64,000 nt of DNA from Saturnia japonica (GCA_033032175.1 CM065322.1:2356001-2420000), one strand, 5' to 3'. Counted from the stretch's first letter, positions 35,095-46,534 are shown. The notes: a model not told the origin generated them from the sequence alone. Program-made: numbers and translations.

Positions 35095-35130
35095 CGATAT
35101 CTATCTCTATCTATCTATTTATCTATCATT
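35095..35130. repeat. TCTA microsatellite
   Basis: Imperfect (TATC)n directly downstream of the Helitron end. Confidence 0.8.
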
Positions 35131-35189
35131 GGTTCTTTTTCTTTTAGGTCATTACTCAACGAGTGATTATTTACAGAGTTTCCTGTGAT

Positions 35190-35335
35190 GTTTTCACTAT
35201 TTTCCGAAACGGTGGCTCCCTTGTTGAAACTTTCCAGGGAGTTTTCATTTCACTTTTATACAACCAAGCATTATTATGCAAAATACCATCCATATTACAT
35301 ACGCAATATAGGGTCAAATATAATGACGTTTTTTA
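35190..35335 (+). repeat. Repeat R, partial copy
   Basis: 'ggtggctcccttgttgaaac', 'ttccagggagttttc', 'caaaataccatccatattac', 'atagggtcaaata' match 35720-36000 and 59640-59960. Confidence 0.55.
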
Positions 35336-35575
35336 AATAGACGTGTTATACTCCCACTAAACGTAATTTGAAAACTTTACAAATTTTGTTATCGGCATGT
35401 ATAAGCGAAAGAGATAGGAAATTACAGCGTAAGGCGGAAACTCTGTTGCCAAAAAAGGATAACAGTTTCTTCTCGCTCACGCCGCTATCGAGTCGAAAGT
35501 AAACTGAAGGGAATTCATTGCCTATCATTCGCGATGGCATGTAAAGAGCGTCAATGCCGTATCTACTTATAAAAT
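35336..35575 (-). repeat. Repeat U, copy 1
   Basis: On the minus strand 'gctctttacatgccatcgcg', 'aatgataggcaatg', 'tttggcaacagagtttccgc', 'atttcctatctctttcgctt', 'gccgataacaaaatttgtaa', 'agtgggagtataacacgt' follows the same order as 60470-60755 on the plus strand. Similarity extends over about 240 bp. No protein similarity is recognised. The 64-codon minus frame here is not conserved in the second copy. Confidence 0.65.
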
Positions 35576-35719
35576 ATTATTGGTCAATCAATACAAATTT
35601 AAGGATTACAAAACATTAAACCCATTACTACTACTACACTACAAAATTCTAGTTAGTGGTTCAATGAATGTTTTTCTTCTTATAATTTGACAAGTGTGCT
35701 TAGACATAACTATGTCAAA

Positions 35720-36005
35720 GTCAAATAGATAGAATTTTTTTTTAATCTTCAAAGTTCCAACAATGCTTTAACAAGATGGTTGCTCTCTTGTTAAAACAGA
35801 GTGGAGAATTTTGTTGTAACTTAAAATTCATTCTCCTAGTAATTATTTATAATCTAACACACTTGAGCTCAATAACTAAACCACTTCACGCAAAATGCCA
35901 TTAATATTACATAACGTAGGGCCAAAGAACCTATGTTAATAAATTATAAATAAAAACCCCAACATGGCAGTTTAAGATCCCGTCAAAAATTCAATGGATC
36001 ATTTC
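35720..36005 (+). repeat. Repeat R, copy
   Basis: 'aatgctttaacaagatggtt', 'gctctcttgttaaaac', 'attcattctcctagtaatta', 'caaaatgccattaatattac', 'agatcccgtcaaaaa'. It relates to 59640-59960 and to the arms of the inverted-repeat structure at 18104-21580. Confidence 0.65.
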
Positions 36006-36042
36006 TTCGTCTTCGTTAGATTTAATAGCATTTTTTATCGTT

Positions 36043-36165
36043 ATAGGTTTTAGCGTTCCGACCACAATCTCAACTAATCCTAAGTGACGATATGGCCCAA
36101 GATATATAGCACGCTAAACCTAGTAGAAGAATTGCCTATGGTTATCCACAGTCATGCTAACTTTA
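36043..36165 (-). repeat. Family A SINE, 3' fragment
   Basis: 'gttttagcgttccgaccaca', 'atctcaactaatcctaagtg', 'gatatggcccaagata', 'agcacgctaaacctag' are the 3' end of family A on the minus strand. Confidence 0.6.
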
Positions 36166-36954
36166 TTTGAACAAAATATTTGTCTTATTATTATTATTGC
36201 GATCTTCAAACACGCTTACCTCAAACAAGATGGATCGTGGCAAAAGTCTGAGCAGTTATCGCTGATAATAATAAAATCACAAGCAAAACTGCAGACGAGA
36301 AGATAGTTATAATAAGAATCGATAAATTTCAATAATAATATAACATAACAGAAGAGGTCTAGACTAGATATATAGGTACTAGGCGATCATGAACCAATGT
36401 TATGTGCTGTAAAAACAGTTAAAGATACCGTGTGATCGGAAAACAAAGTCACAGTATAATAAATCATTATTAATATCTGGAATAGTGTTAAAAGTAACAC
36501 GTCGTTGGGGTTCATTTGTACGCAGAAAGGAAAACCATTATGACGAAAACTTTATTTTGCAAATATAATACTTACACAAAATGCCATTTTCTTTAAATTT
36601 TATCTAATATTGGGTTTTCATTAATGGCAACACTTGCTCACCCGGGGAGTGACGCGCCTAGCGCCATCTAGCGAGCCGTTGAGAAGCCGTAACGACAACA
36701 CTCAACAGAATTGCTCGCGCACGCAAAAATATGGAACCGTATTCATATTTCAAATTTTAAAATAACTATTGAATCATACACCTATTTACCACTCAATATT
36801 TGCCGAAATACTTGCAATAGTTATAATTAAGTTGCAAACTGACTTATTTTTAAAAATTCGAACTATGTATACATAACTAACTATAGTTAGTTAACTCGAA
36901 TTTCCATGGATAAATAAATAAAGAAGAAAAAGAATCGTCAATTCTAAAAATTCA
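36166..36954. other. Unassigned; GC-richer patch at 36640-36730
   Basis: The patch contains 'cgcctagcgccatctagcga', discussed under findings. Otherwise AT-rich. Confidence 0.4.
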
Positions 36955-37121
36955 TAATAATTTTTAACCGATTTTGATGAAAATTGTACACGGGAAGTAT
37001 ATATCATTCCTAAATTGATAGATTATATGAATTGTTTATAATATGAATAAAATTAAATTAAAGGATGTAAATAACTAATGCGTAGTAACAAACGCGTGCG
37101 GAGCCGCGGGAATGCCGCTAG
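36955..37121 (+). mobile_element. Family 4 Helitron-like element, 3' part
   Basis: 'accgattttgatgaaaattg', 'tacacgggaagtatatatca', and the end 'cgtgcggagccgcgggaatg' then CCGCTAG. The tail hairpin (gcggagccgc) precedes CTAG. The following base is C. Confidence 0.6.
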
Positions 37122-37699
37122 CATGCTATAAAATGTAAAAATGCTTTTTCAACACTGACTGGCAGTTCAGGAGAAAAGTTCGTACAAACAAACAAACAAA
37201 AAAAGAATCCCTTAAGCTTTACAATATTATTGTAGATTATACGGAACCTCTTACAATCTTACAGCTGAAACTTGTCTCTGTTTTTCCTTTACAGTTTTAC
37301 GATCTTATATCGATTTTCCATTGTGTTTTGTAATAAAATACGACATAAAGTATTTCTTGATATGATTACCTCTGAATATATCGATGGTGTAAATTAATGA
37401 GACCGTTATGCGAGATTTTTGTTAGAATCAATGGAATTATTGGATACACATCATCGTAAAAAAAACTTGTAACAGGTGTTTCATTGTTTCTCCGTGCATA
37501 CCAATGCGTTGTAAACAATTGATATAGTGCTCTTACATTGTATATTGGAGTTCAAGTTGCTTCATTACGTATCGGCGATCCGTTGGCAATAATCGTTTAA
37601 TTAACTCATGTTCTGTAAGCAGTTAAATTCAACTGCGACAAAAAAAAAACTTTACGTTAATAAAACGGTGTTAATTGATGCACCCGTAAATGTTTTTTC
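37122..37699. other. No feature recognised
   Basis: AT-rich, no repeat match. Confidence 0.45.
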
Positions 37700-38010
37700 A
37701 GGTTAAGTTTGTGGCGACATCTATCGAGCCACATAAGACGCATCGTACTATCCTACATTGCGCTATAGAAATTAACTCAATCGTTGAGTATATATACAAG
37801 AACCCGACTACAACCGTTGGGCAGCTGCCCGCCAGACATAACACCCGTCTGGATTCCCTTTGCAATAGTTCTTCTACAAGTTTATTAGTAACCGGCTAGA
37901 ACATGAGCCGTCAGACTACGGTCCTCAAGTACCACCAATCCGGCCCGAGATGGTATTCCGGCCTATCCGACGCCACCAGTATGACTTTAAACGGCATACA
38001 TACGGTACCT
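37700..38010 (+). repeat. Dispersed repeat D, copy 2
   Basis: 'cgacatctatcgagccacat', 'aagacgcatcgtac', 'acaaccgttgggcagctgcc', 'cgccagacataacacccgtc' match 24755-24985, then continue with 'ccgtcagactacggtcctca' and 'gagatggtattccggccta'. Its GC-rich end hints at an element larger than these two copies. Confidence 0.6.
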
Positions 38011-39354
38011 CACTCGACCATTCCCGAAACGGAAATATGCGTGAAATTCAATACTCAACATAGTTTCAAAAACTAGATCTTTGCCCTTGGGACTTTATGG
38101 AGCAGTCAGTCTCACCTTTAGGGTAAAAATTTGGAGACCTCCTGGGCTAGAGTAACGAGTGTTATTTATTTAACTTTTTTCTTATTCATTTTTATGCTTT
38201 AAATGTGTATTTTTAAGTGTATTCAGTCTCATCTGGCATTATATTTCAATTTGGCCGAAAGTGTTAATACGTCACGATCATTGAAATAAATTGATAGATT
38301 CTTGACGACGGATTTCAAATTAAAAAGGAAGATTCAAGAATAGGTATTTGTAAAATCTATTGCTGTCGCGCTGTACCCGAAACCTTACCGTATAGAGTGC
38401 GAGAGTGACAACTGCAGTTCGGTCTGATTATTATCTTGTTTCCTCCTCAAAAACTGAACTATTTTAATATTTTTTTCAAGAATAATATAACAAGGACTTT
38501 GGCTATGTCTGTATGCTTTTCTTTTTCTTTTTGTAGTCGTCAAATATGTCTGAAAATGACTTTTAAAAAGCGGAATTTTTAGCATTTTAAAGGCACGTAA
38601 TTTTTATAATTATTAATATAAAAAAAAAATCAAAACATAAGGACATGGTAGTGGTAGAAATAATTTTTACGGTATAAAAATATTTGCTTTAGTACCATTC
38701 TCCAGGGGGAAACAGGGGAATTTGTTTGTATAGGCAAAAGACTGCCCACTGTTCTTCTTAAGGGTTCATAACAGCTAGCCAGGCAGGCAAAAGAAAAAGC
38801 CCTATCACCATGTCATAATTTCACTACAATGTTTTGTTTAAGTACCTAAAACTGAGACTAATGAGTCTAAAGTCTTATACAATGACGTAATAGTGTTCGA
38901 ATTTAAATGCATTTATTTTTACTTTCAATGCCATTCTCAACTGATTGACAATAATATGTGATATTAAAGTAAAACCTATTGACAAATGCAGCTGTCGACC
39001 ACAATAATTATGCAACCACTTACCTCTCAATGTCAATTCTCTTTGAAATAATATGAAATAGATTCAAAAGTCTATTACTAACACTACAAAACAATTTTTA
39101 ACAAAAAATAATACCTAATAAAAAAAATATAAATATATAAAGCACAATCCAAACACAACAGTGACAACCGAAAGATCTAAAACCATCGGCAGTCGCCACC
39201 GTTATGCGAGCCTGCATAAATATATCGACCCAATGCCGTAAGAAGGAGGAAAGACGCTGGTCGGGAGAAGGTTTCACAGCTTCACGGTACAACAAAGATA
39301 AGTCATAGAGAACTTTTTAGTTCGTGCCGAGATGGAGGTTACCGTAAAACTGTG
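38011..39354. other. Mostly unassigned
   Basis: AT-rich, except for the open frame listed separately at 39098-39295. Confidence 0.4.
39098..39295 (-). other. Unassigned open frame, 65 codons
   Basis: Minus frame beginning MLYREAVKPSPDQRLSSFLR, followed by HWVDIFMQARITVATADGFR and a hydrophobic end (VLYIFIFFLLGIIF). The N-terminal 45 codons have protein-like composition and the hydrophobic end coincides with an AT-rich stretch. It may be the tail of an old coding element read into flanking DNA. I do not recognise the family, and no splice context is convincing. Confidence 0.25.
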
Positions 39355-39530
39355 ACTCCGAAGCCAAGCGTGTATATCTTATCCTAGTATATCTTCGAAG
39401 TCAAAGGTTCAATACCAAAGCAATTAAAAGAGGACCAACTTTGAAGTATCCCCTTTTCAACGAAAGAAGTATAATCTAAATCGGTTTATAAACATAGAAG
39501 TTATGCCTAGGCATTTATAAAAAAAAAATT
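39355..39530 (-). repeat. Dispersed repeat H, copy 2
   Basis: 'cgaagtcaaaggttcaatac', 'aaaagaggaccaactttgaa', 'aaatcggtttataaacatag', 'gaagttatgcc' follow the order of 31100-31300. Confidence 0.5.
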
Positions 39531-40015
39531 CATTCCAATTTAAAACCGCCCCATTTTTGATATCTGTTAAAAATAACAACAAATATTTTCATACAAACAT
39601 GATAATACACAATCAGTATCAGATTATAAACACATTAATTTATATTAAAAATTGTATACATACATTACATATATTTCGCTATCCAGGGCAACAATAACGC
39701 CAGTGTGAAACTGATCCGAGCGACGATTACTACAAACCTAACCTTGCGTTATAAACATTACACTATTGTTCGGCTAAAAGGTCTCCAGTTTTACGATAAA
39801 CCTGGCGCCTCAGTGTGAAAGCTTACTGTTCCAACGCGGCTGTCATACTGTTCACTAGTTTACTGAGCAAAAAAATGTTTTAATTGGTACTGGGAATTAA
39901 TAAAATATCGGTATATTCATTAAAACTTTTTCATTGCTTTTCCGCTCCGTACCTATACATTTATTACGCAGTAATTATTTTCATCGCATCATTTTCATGT
40001 TACTCATATTATTAA
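39531..40015. other. No feature recognised
   Basis: AT-rich, no match. Confidence 0.45.
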
Positions 40016-40240
40016 CTAGCTGTACCCGCGACTTCGCCCGTATGGACGACAGAAGAACGCATAATGCTTATAAAAAACGTAGTCTCTTAAAAAATTAGAA
40101 AGAACTTTTTATTGAACGAAGTGATCGCGATAATTTGTCTTTTTGATAAGGACAAAGCATCTAAGGAGTAAACTAAATAAAAAAATAGCCAAAACCTATC
40201 AGGTATTGTTTGCGTGATGCGCACACAATTGAAAAACTCA
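40016..40240 (-). mobile_element. Family 5 Helitron-like end
   Basis: Starts on the plus strand with CTAG (40016-40019) preceded by A, then 'ctgtacccgcgacttcgccc', so on the minus strand it ends with a GC hairpin, CTAG and host T. The interior ('gaacttttt', 'gaagtgatcgcgataatttg') differs from families 1-4. The 5' end is not defined. Confidence 0.6.
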
Positions 40241-40257
40241 ATGATTTTATTTATATA

Positions 40258-40745
40258 CTAGCTGTGCCCGTGGCTTCGCTCACGAGGAGTACAGAATGTC
40301 CGCGCGAATCTTGCTCCCCCGCTCCCGGCTATTTTAAAGACTTTTGCTTATGCTTATTTTGGATGTTCCTTAAAAGATAGACGTTTACTCTCCCAGAATT
40401 TTTGTAGCTATTTTTAAAGCTTATAATTATGTAGTACATTAATTTGCTATATATCTTATGGTTTACTCAGCGTAAGCTATTTAAGTGCCCGAATTGGTTC
40501 ATCATGACTAATTTTTTTTTAAATTTGTGCGGAACCTTAATTCTTTTTCTAAAATAATAGTAACCTACGTTTCTCCCTATAATATCAACTATCTATCAGT
40601 GTAAGTCCCGTCAAAATCGGTCGAACCGTTTCGGAGATTACTCGGATCAAACGAACAAACAGACCGACAAAAATTTTAAAACTTGGTTTTTTGTTATAGG
40701 TATCGTATGTACTTTCATATGCATTTAGTAAAAAGCAATTTTGCC
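40258..40745 (-). mobile_element. Family 1 Helitron-like element, 5' end missing
   Basis: Begins at CTAG (40258-40261) with 'ctgtgcccgtggcttcgctc', runs through 'ggatgttccttaaaagatag', 'gtttactcagcgtaagctat', 'gaaccgtttcggagattact' to 'catttagtaaaaagc', and stops there. The final 'ttcaattttattaattgtat' block (the 5' end on the minus strand) is lost. Confidence 0.8.
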
Positions 40746-40779
40746 CTAGAACATGATATTTGGACATATAGTTTAGAAA

Positions 40780-40905
40780 ATAATGAAAAATTAAAATAAT
40801 TTGTTCTTGCGGTAAGTGGGAACAATTATGATAGATTACTCAGGTGGGTTGGCGGAGCGATGTTTGTCAGATAATAACACGGGTGAAACTGGGGGGCACA
40901 GCTAG
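40780..40905 (+). mobile_element. Family 3 Helitron-like element, 3' end
   Basis: 'gtgggttggcggagcgatgt', 'ataacacgggtgaaactg', 'ggggcacagCTAG' then T. It follows the family 1 fragment at 40258-40745 in opposite orientation. Confidence 0.65.
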
Positions 40906-41838
40906 TAATTTCATATTCCTCTGTTTCCTCCTCCAAAATGGAACCAATTTTTATTTTTTCTGTTAAAGGATATACTATAAGAAAAACTTTGCACATACCT
41001 ACATATATTTCATTGATTACTTATATTAGTATTTGTTTGCTAGATGTCTGATATTAGCAGTACGACTTGGCCATTACAGTAATTTTAGAAGGTTTATAGT
41101 TCTTATAATAATAAAATGGAAAAAATCACAACATAAATTGCTGAGAGGCTTGCAGGCCAGCATGACAGTAAAGACCGAATCCCGACCTGTAGATGGTCAT
41201 CGTTGTATTCGGATTGTAATGCAATTACCATCAAGCAAAGTGCAATTACTTTGCTGTGCTATTTAAAAAAATGTATTGCAAATTTTACGATGAAAACCAT
41301 TTTGGAAAGTTCCAATTTCAAAAAGGAAATTAAAGTTCAGTTACAGTAAATAAGTAGTACACGATAATTGAAAAAGAATTTGAACAGAAATTTTGTGAAT
41401 AAAAAGTTGATTGCATATTTTTAATAACAATTTAATCTTTGGATGATAGACAGCGTTACCAATCATATTATACGTAAATTACAAGCGTAAAGTGAATGCT
41501 TTAATAGACAAATTATTAACACCTGTACACTTCTTCCTATTATATTTTTCGAAATAATATTCTTGATCGTGAAATATTAAATTTTACACAATTTACAGCC
41601 AACCCCACTTATATTTAATTTTTGTTTTGATTAAAATATTGTTTGAGATGCAAGTCAACAATTAAAATCATAATATATGTATATGTATTCAAAAGATATA
41701 TAATTAATTAACTTTACTTATTTACGTAGGTGAGGTGTAGTCATTAAATAACATTATATTTGTAATTAACGAAAAATGTTAAGTGAATTGACCTTTTAAG
41801 GCCACCAACACATGTTTTATTTGTGGTTTTAAGTAATA
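40906..41838. other. No feature recognised
   Basis: AT-rich. The short segment 'gtagatggtcatcgttgtat' (about 41190) faintly resembles 'tcgacggtcatcgctgttgg' (about 11410), too weak to call a repeat. Confidence 0.4.
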
Positions 41839-42058
41839 CTAGCTGTGCCCGCGGCTCCCCTCGCTCTCTACCAGCTACCTACCAATGAAGGTTTCTTTAA
41901 AATCGATCCAACCGTTTTCGAGCTTAGCTGGAACAAACAGACGGGCACACAGGCAAAAAAAAGGCTCTTTTGTTATAAGAACCATAATTATATGCTTTTA
42001 TATTCATTTAGTAAAAAGCTGTTATTATGACATTACAAACAAACAAAAATATAATTAA
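41839..42058 (-). mobile_element. Family 1 Helitron-like element, internally deleted
   Basis: CTAG (41839-41842) preceded by A, 'ctgtgcccgcggctcccctc', then a jump to 'accgttttcgagcttagctg', 'gaacaaacagac' and 'tttagtaaaaagctgttat'. The central block with the 'atgttccttagaagatag' motif is deleted. Confidence 0.78.
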
Positions 42059-42636
42059 TAATCACACGTAATAATTGCAAAATTGTACAAACACTAATAA
42101 TATATTTAATAAAATATGCTCTACAAAAATCAGGTTATTTTGTTTGCTATTAACACTTTTAACCAAAAATATTATACCTAAAATTGTTTTAATAACTTTA
42201 CAAAGTACTAGTAAAGAATTTTTTTTTCATCCCATAACCGATTTAATAAAGGAGTAGGTAACTCGCATGAGCAGGTCATCACGTTCGCAACTACCCCGTT
42301 CAAACGCTGCGCCATACGCATCTGCCACAAATTAATGTATACTTCGTTACGGGTCGTTTAAAAATCTTTAATGCGGCCTCGTTCCTTTAAAAATTGTTAA
42401 GGGTTGTAGTTTAATTAAGCCTGATAAACGGCAACCGATATTAGTATGAAATACATGTGCAATTATAAAACCGCGTGACGTAAAAGCTCCGCCACACAAG
42501 TTGGCATTTTTAAATTGCGGAATAATAAAGTAAGTTAACGATCAGCTGGTATGTTTTACTTGTTGTCTATTTTTCATACAAAGTATTCCATGCAGTTAGT
42601 AAATGATGCAACGGTACTCTGTAAACATATATTTAA
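42059..42636. other. No feature recognised
   Basis: AT-rich with a mixed patch near 42260-42400. No match. Confidence 0.4.
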
Positions 42637-42963
42637 TAATTATATTAATACGTGAAGCAAAAATTTTCTACCCATTTTTAAGCGTATTGCGTGCACGGAA
42701 GACTGTGAGATTTGGCATGGTTAAAGTTTATATGAAGAAGGAGTGCAGAAAGCTAAAATTTATCTATAATATCTGTTACTAATATATTTAATTAAATAAA
42801 TTAATACTGGGAATCCTAAACGACCAGTTCCATTGAGCTTAGACCCCCAAAATATTGACATTGTTACTCAATGAAAAGTGACAACAAGTGACATACTATT
42901 CATTTTTTAGGTTCATACTGCAAATGTCAAATGGTCGAATTTCGATCACTGGGCGACCGCTAG
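42637..42963 (+). mobile_element. Family 2 Helitron-like element
   Basis: 'tatattaatacgtgaagcaa', 'agcgtattgcgtgcacggaa', 'aaaatattgacattgttact', 'cactgggcgaccgCTAG' then T. The 5' TC end is blurred. Confidence 0.75.
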
Positions 42964-43007
42964 TTAATTTAATTGCCTACATAATTGGAAGAAAACCAAA
43001 ATGATAA

Positions 43008-43266
43008 AATAACATAACATACCAACACGCCTATATCCCCGAAGGGTTAGACAGAGGTGTATTAATGTACACATTCGCGTTGTATGCTTTTAGGTTCCAT
43101 GTAGTAGGGGCGAGAGTATTCCCATTAATCAGACACAAAGCCAAACTCTGAGCTGCTACTGAGAGTTTCATAGAAAACCCCAATAGCACCTTGCTAGAGC
43201 TGGGAATCGAACCCAGGACCTCGATCATAGCAGTCGCGCTTACGACCACTAGGCTAATGAGGCAGT
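43008..43266 (-). repeat. Family B SINE (tRNA-derived), near full length
   Basis: The minus strand begins 'cctcattagcctagtggtcg' (box A: TAGCCTAGTGGT), has 'cctgggttcgattcccagct' (box B), then 'ctattggggttttctatgaa', 'gtctgattaatgggaat' and ends 'cttcggggatataggcgtg' with an ATGTT-rich tail. Both Pol III boxes look intact. Other copies are at 47677, 59235 and 62455. Confidence 0.85.
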
Positions 43267-43734
43267 TATAAAATTAAGGCCGTTAAATTATATTATTAAG
43301 TACTAAAATAAACTAAAGAATAATATTAGTCACTTTATCAAACCTGTAAACAAAGAAACGACATTAAAAGTTTATATTTCTTAATTCTACGTTCTTTCTT
43401 TATATTATTATTAGTTTTATGATTAATTTTAATATTTGATATATCAGTCAAATGTTGTATGTCTCAATGATCTTTCTAATCATAGTTAAACTATATTCAA
43501 ACTACACTACTAACTAAAACTAAAAAACTTAAATTAGATTTAAAGGAATATATTTTCTTTACATATAGGTAAATATTTTTGAATTCGTGCATTTAATTAT
43601 AGGTGGTATATGTAGAATGGAAATGCGGTAAACCTAATATACGTTGAAGGTAGATTTTTAACTTTAGAATTGTAGTATTTGGGATATATAACGATAAAAG
43701 TCAAAGGCTTCATAAAGCAATGACAGTAATTCGT
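43267..43734. other. No feature recognised
   Basis: Strongly AT-rich, no match. Confidence 0.5.
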
Positions 43735-43850
43735 TATTTAGGGTTCCATAACTCATAATAAATAAAAACGGAACCTTTGTACGATCATTTCGTTATCCGT
43801 CTGTCTGTCTGGCCGGTGGTTGATTGCCACACACACTTTTTTGCGAAAAC
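43735..43850 (+). repeat. Possible dispersed repeat ('agggttcc' type)
   Basis: 'tagggttccataactcataa', 'aaaaacggaacctttgtac' and 'ccgtctgtctgtctgg' recall a repeat common in lepidopteran DNA. It is a single copy here, so this is from general knowledge only. Confidence 0.35.
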
Positions 43851-44454
43851 GACTTGAATTTTAACTTGTATATAATACCATATATTGAGGTCTATGGCCT
43901 TATGCTGCTGTAAGAAAATCTAGGTAAACGCATTAATAAGATACGGCATTTCATAGTTAAAATAACACTCAAAGATCTATAGGATACTCACGCAGACCCA
44001 CAATCTTGATGACATTTGGCACTAAGAGAGAAAACAATAGCCCCTAGAATACGATAATTTAATATCGTAGTGTGTAGTGACTATTTGAAATGAAGCTGGT
44101 CGGTATGATTCTTGACTCGAGTACGCCGATTCGGCGTAGTTTCGATAGCCGCATTTTTATAGTACGGCAACGGTATCTAATCAAGCGGCGCGGAAATCAA
44201 TCATTAATCCATGTTTTTCTCATCTATAGGTACCAATTTAATGTTATAAAGAAGAAAGATTTGATTTTTTTTGTTTGTAATGGATAAACTCAAAAAGAAC
44301 TGGACCGATTTTAAACATTCTGTCACCAATTAAAGCTACAGTATTAGCGAGTAACATGGCTATATTACAATAAGAAAAAATAATTTATCCCTCATAAAAA
44401 TGTCGATTGTTTTCAATATAGTACGTTACATGCAACATAGTGAGTTGTACATGG
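43851..44454. other. No feature recognised
   Basis: Includes an open frame at 44090-44287 without a recognisable domain. Confidence 0.4.
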
Positions 44455-45178
44455 ACCTTGCTTGCACAAAGTAACGGAAAAACTAATCCAACGCATTCAA
44501 AATGCTTGTGCACGTTTCTGTTTAGATGTTCCATCACGTTCACATAGTACTCCTTATTTCATTTCTTCTAATTTGTTAAAAACGAAGGCCCGTAGAAGGC
44601 TGCATCTTGGAGTACTTTTGTTCGGAGTAATTAAGAAGCAAAAACCGAATTATTTGTTCTTGCAGTTGGTTTGGGCAGAGTCTTAACATAGATTCTAGAG
44701 AAGAACCAGTAGCTTTGTGCTTATTACTCCGAAGCACAGATCCATGGCTTTCCGACGTTCATTTAGGTTTGCGGCTCCACGATGCTGGAATAATTTACCA
44801 CCGCCACTTCGTTCTTTAAAAACAGTCCGAATCTTAAGAGCATCGCTTTAAAAACTTTTGTTACATGACCAGTATTGTAGCTTAGCGTGATCTTAATGGT
44901 GTGAACTCCTCATTCTCTCTCTCGCACACAGTTTAATAGCTCTTTGTCTAATTTATTTTTTATACACTTTTAGTATGTATGATATTATTATTTACTATTT
45001 GTTTTTATTTTTATTTTATTGATGTCCGTGATGTATGTTAATGTGGCCTTGTCAGAATACCAGCGCTGCACTGTTTCAGTGTTGTTATTTTTTTGTTGTG
45101 TTGATTTTATGTTCTTATAATTTTTGTTTTTGATGTGTTGTATGATGGATAAATAAACTTTTTTCTTTCTTCTTTCTT
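44455..45178 (+). pseudogene. CR1/Jockey-type LINE, C-terminal region and 3'UTR
   Basis: The frame at 44462-44686 gives LIQRIQNACARFCLDVPSRS, HSTPYFISSNLLKTKARRRL and HLGVLLFGVIKKQKPNYLF. In a shifted frame near 44750-44850 it gives FRRSFRFAAPRCWNNLPPPL then RSLKTVRILRASL and a stop. These are the final blocks of non-LTR ORF2 proteins (RIQNACARF; APRCWNNLPPPLR). A long 3'UTR follows and ends in 'ataaataaacttttttcttt' near 45150-45178. This is a different family from the copies at 15001 and 22284. It is 5' truncated and frameshifted. Confidence 0.82.
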
Positions 45179-45189
45179 TAAGTATAAAA

Positions 45190-45263
45190 AATTGTCTACA
45201 AAGGTGCGTTGGCGATGTTTGTCGTATAAAATTAACACGGATGAAACCGTAGGGTACAGTTAG
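45190..45263 (+). mobile_element. Family 3 Helitron-like element, 3' end
   Basis: 'gtgcgttggcgatgtttgtc', 'ttaacacggatgaaaccgta', 'gggtacagTTAG' then T, one base from CTAG. Close to 40850-40905. Confidence 0.6.
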
Positions 45264-45639
45264 TTTCTTCATGGGGGGATTAATTTAATTGAATGATGAT
45301 TTTGAATGGGTATGTACGATGGTATTGACCGCGTAAACACCTCTAAAAGCTATCAAATCACTCGTGAATCCGCAATTTGAATTGTTCCGCGACCATATGA
45401 TTACAGTTCGATGGTTGCTATCATTAGATCGCTCCGGGCTTCTCTTGGGCCATGTAATTTTAAGTTTTTAGCGAATATATGCTTTACGCCTTAATTTAAT
45501 GCCGCATTAATATGCTTTATACCTTGAAGGTATGTTAACATATTTCTTTTTTTAATTATTAATTTATAGGGTTCAAGGCTTATTGCTTCTAGTCTATAGT
45601 TGGATAAATATTTTGATTGTCCGATAAGTCCAATTTTAA
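45264..45639. other. No feature recognised
   Basis: AT-rich spacer. Confidence 0.45.
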
Positions 45640-45870
45640 TTTCTCTGGAGATTTATCTCCACTTGGGACAGTTCCAATGATGGTATAACTCTACCCTACA
45701 GAAGATAGTAATCAAATAAACTTGTGTTGTGTTCCTTCAATTTTCAGAGTTTCTTGGTGTAAAAAGGTCAAGGTCGACATCGCGCTAGTGATACTTATGG
45801 TAGGTAACCGCTTATCATCAGGCGGTACGTATCCTTGTTTGCCAACTTAGTTATATTAAAAAAAGTCGAA
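45640..45870 (+). repeat. SINE-like repeat, family E, copy 3
   Basis: 'ctccacttgggacagttcca', 'ctctaccctacagaagatag', 'ttttcagagtttctt', 'gtaggtaaccgcttatcatc', 'aggcggtacgtatccttgtt', 'tgcca'. The last blocks are the conserved 3' end of this family. Confidence 0.6.
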
Positions 45871-46124
45871 ATAGTCTACTTCACAATTCTGATTACGTTA
45901 AGTTGATGGTAAGTAGTAGAAGTAACATTACCTTATAAGTTATTTTTTATTCTCATTTAATGTTGTAGGTATTATAATTACAGCGAACGAAGTAGCGGTC
46001 GGCTGCTAGTCTATACTAATATTATAAAGCTCGAGTGATTGTTATTTGGTATTTGATTTGTGTGTTTGAACGTGCCAATCACTCATGTTTGTTCAATGCA
46101 GTCAGATTAAAAGAAAACCATGGA

Positions 46125-46450
46125 TTTTATAGCTGACCGGCGCAACTTCGTTTGCGTCATTTAAGAGAGAGAAAGAGAAGATCGTAGGCACTCTAATATA
46201 GTTGGCATGCCGCCCGTCTCCCACATAATCCCGCATAATAAAAATGCGATCATTATTTTGCTGAGGAGTTATTTTAAAACTGTGATATCTCCTAAGATAT
46301 TCATTTAAATCAATTACTGTAAAGGGCATTTTGAACAAAGTTAAATACTTGTGTTGAATAATGTATTTATTTGAATAAGGATTAATAGCATGTTTATAAA
46401 AACACCTTCGCAAATATTTCATTATTTGAGAACAAATTTTATTACCATAA
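46125..46450 (-). mobile_element. Helitron-like element with a long open frame
   Basis: The plus strand begins 'tatagctgaccggcgcaact', 'tcgtttgcgtcat', the reverse of a Helitron-type 3' end (GC-rich, then AGCT). The minus strand is open for 142 codons over 46530-46102. Its second half reads PFTVIDLNEYLRRYHSFKIT, then PQQNNDRIFIMRDYVGDGRH and ANYIRVPTIFSFSLLND. That half looks protein-like in composition, while the first half is low-complexity. I do not know of a function. It may be a chance frame of a young repeat. Confidence 0.4.
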
Positions 46451-46534
46451 AAAAAGTTATATTGCTTAAATCTTAAAAGATAGACATATGCTATCGCGGA
46501 CTTTTTTAAATACATTTTTAAGAGAAACAATTTT

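Noticed and set aside
43190..43260. Possible genuine tRNA gene on the minus strand (boxes A and B)
   Set aside because: The boxes are followed by a shared about 190-bp body found in three other places. It is the head of a SINE, not a tRNA gene. The 3' half of a cloverleaf is not complete.
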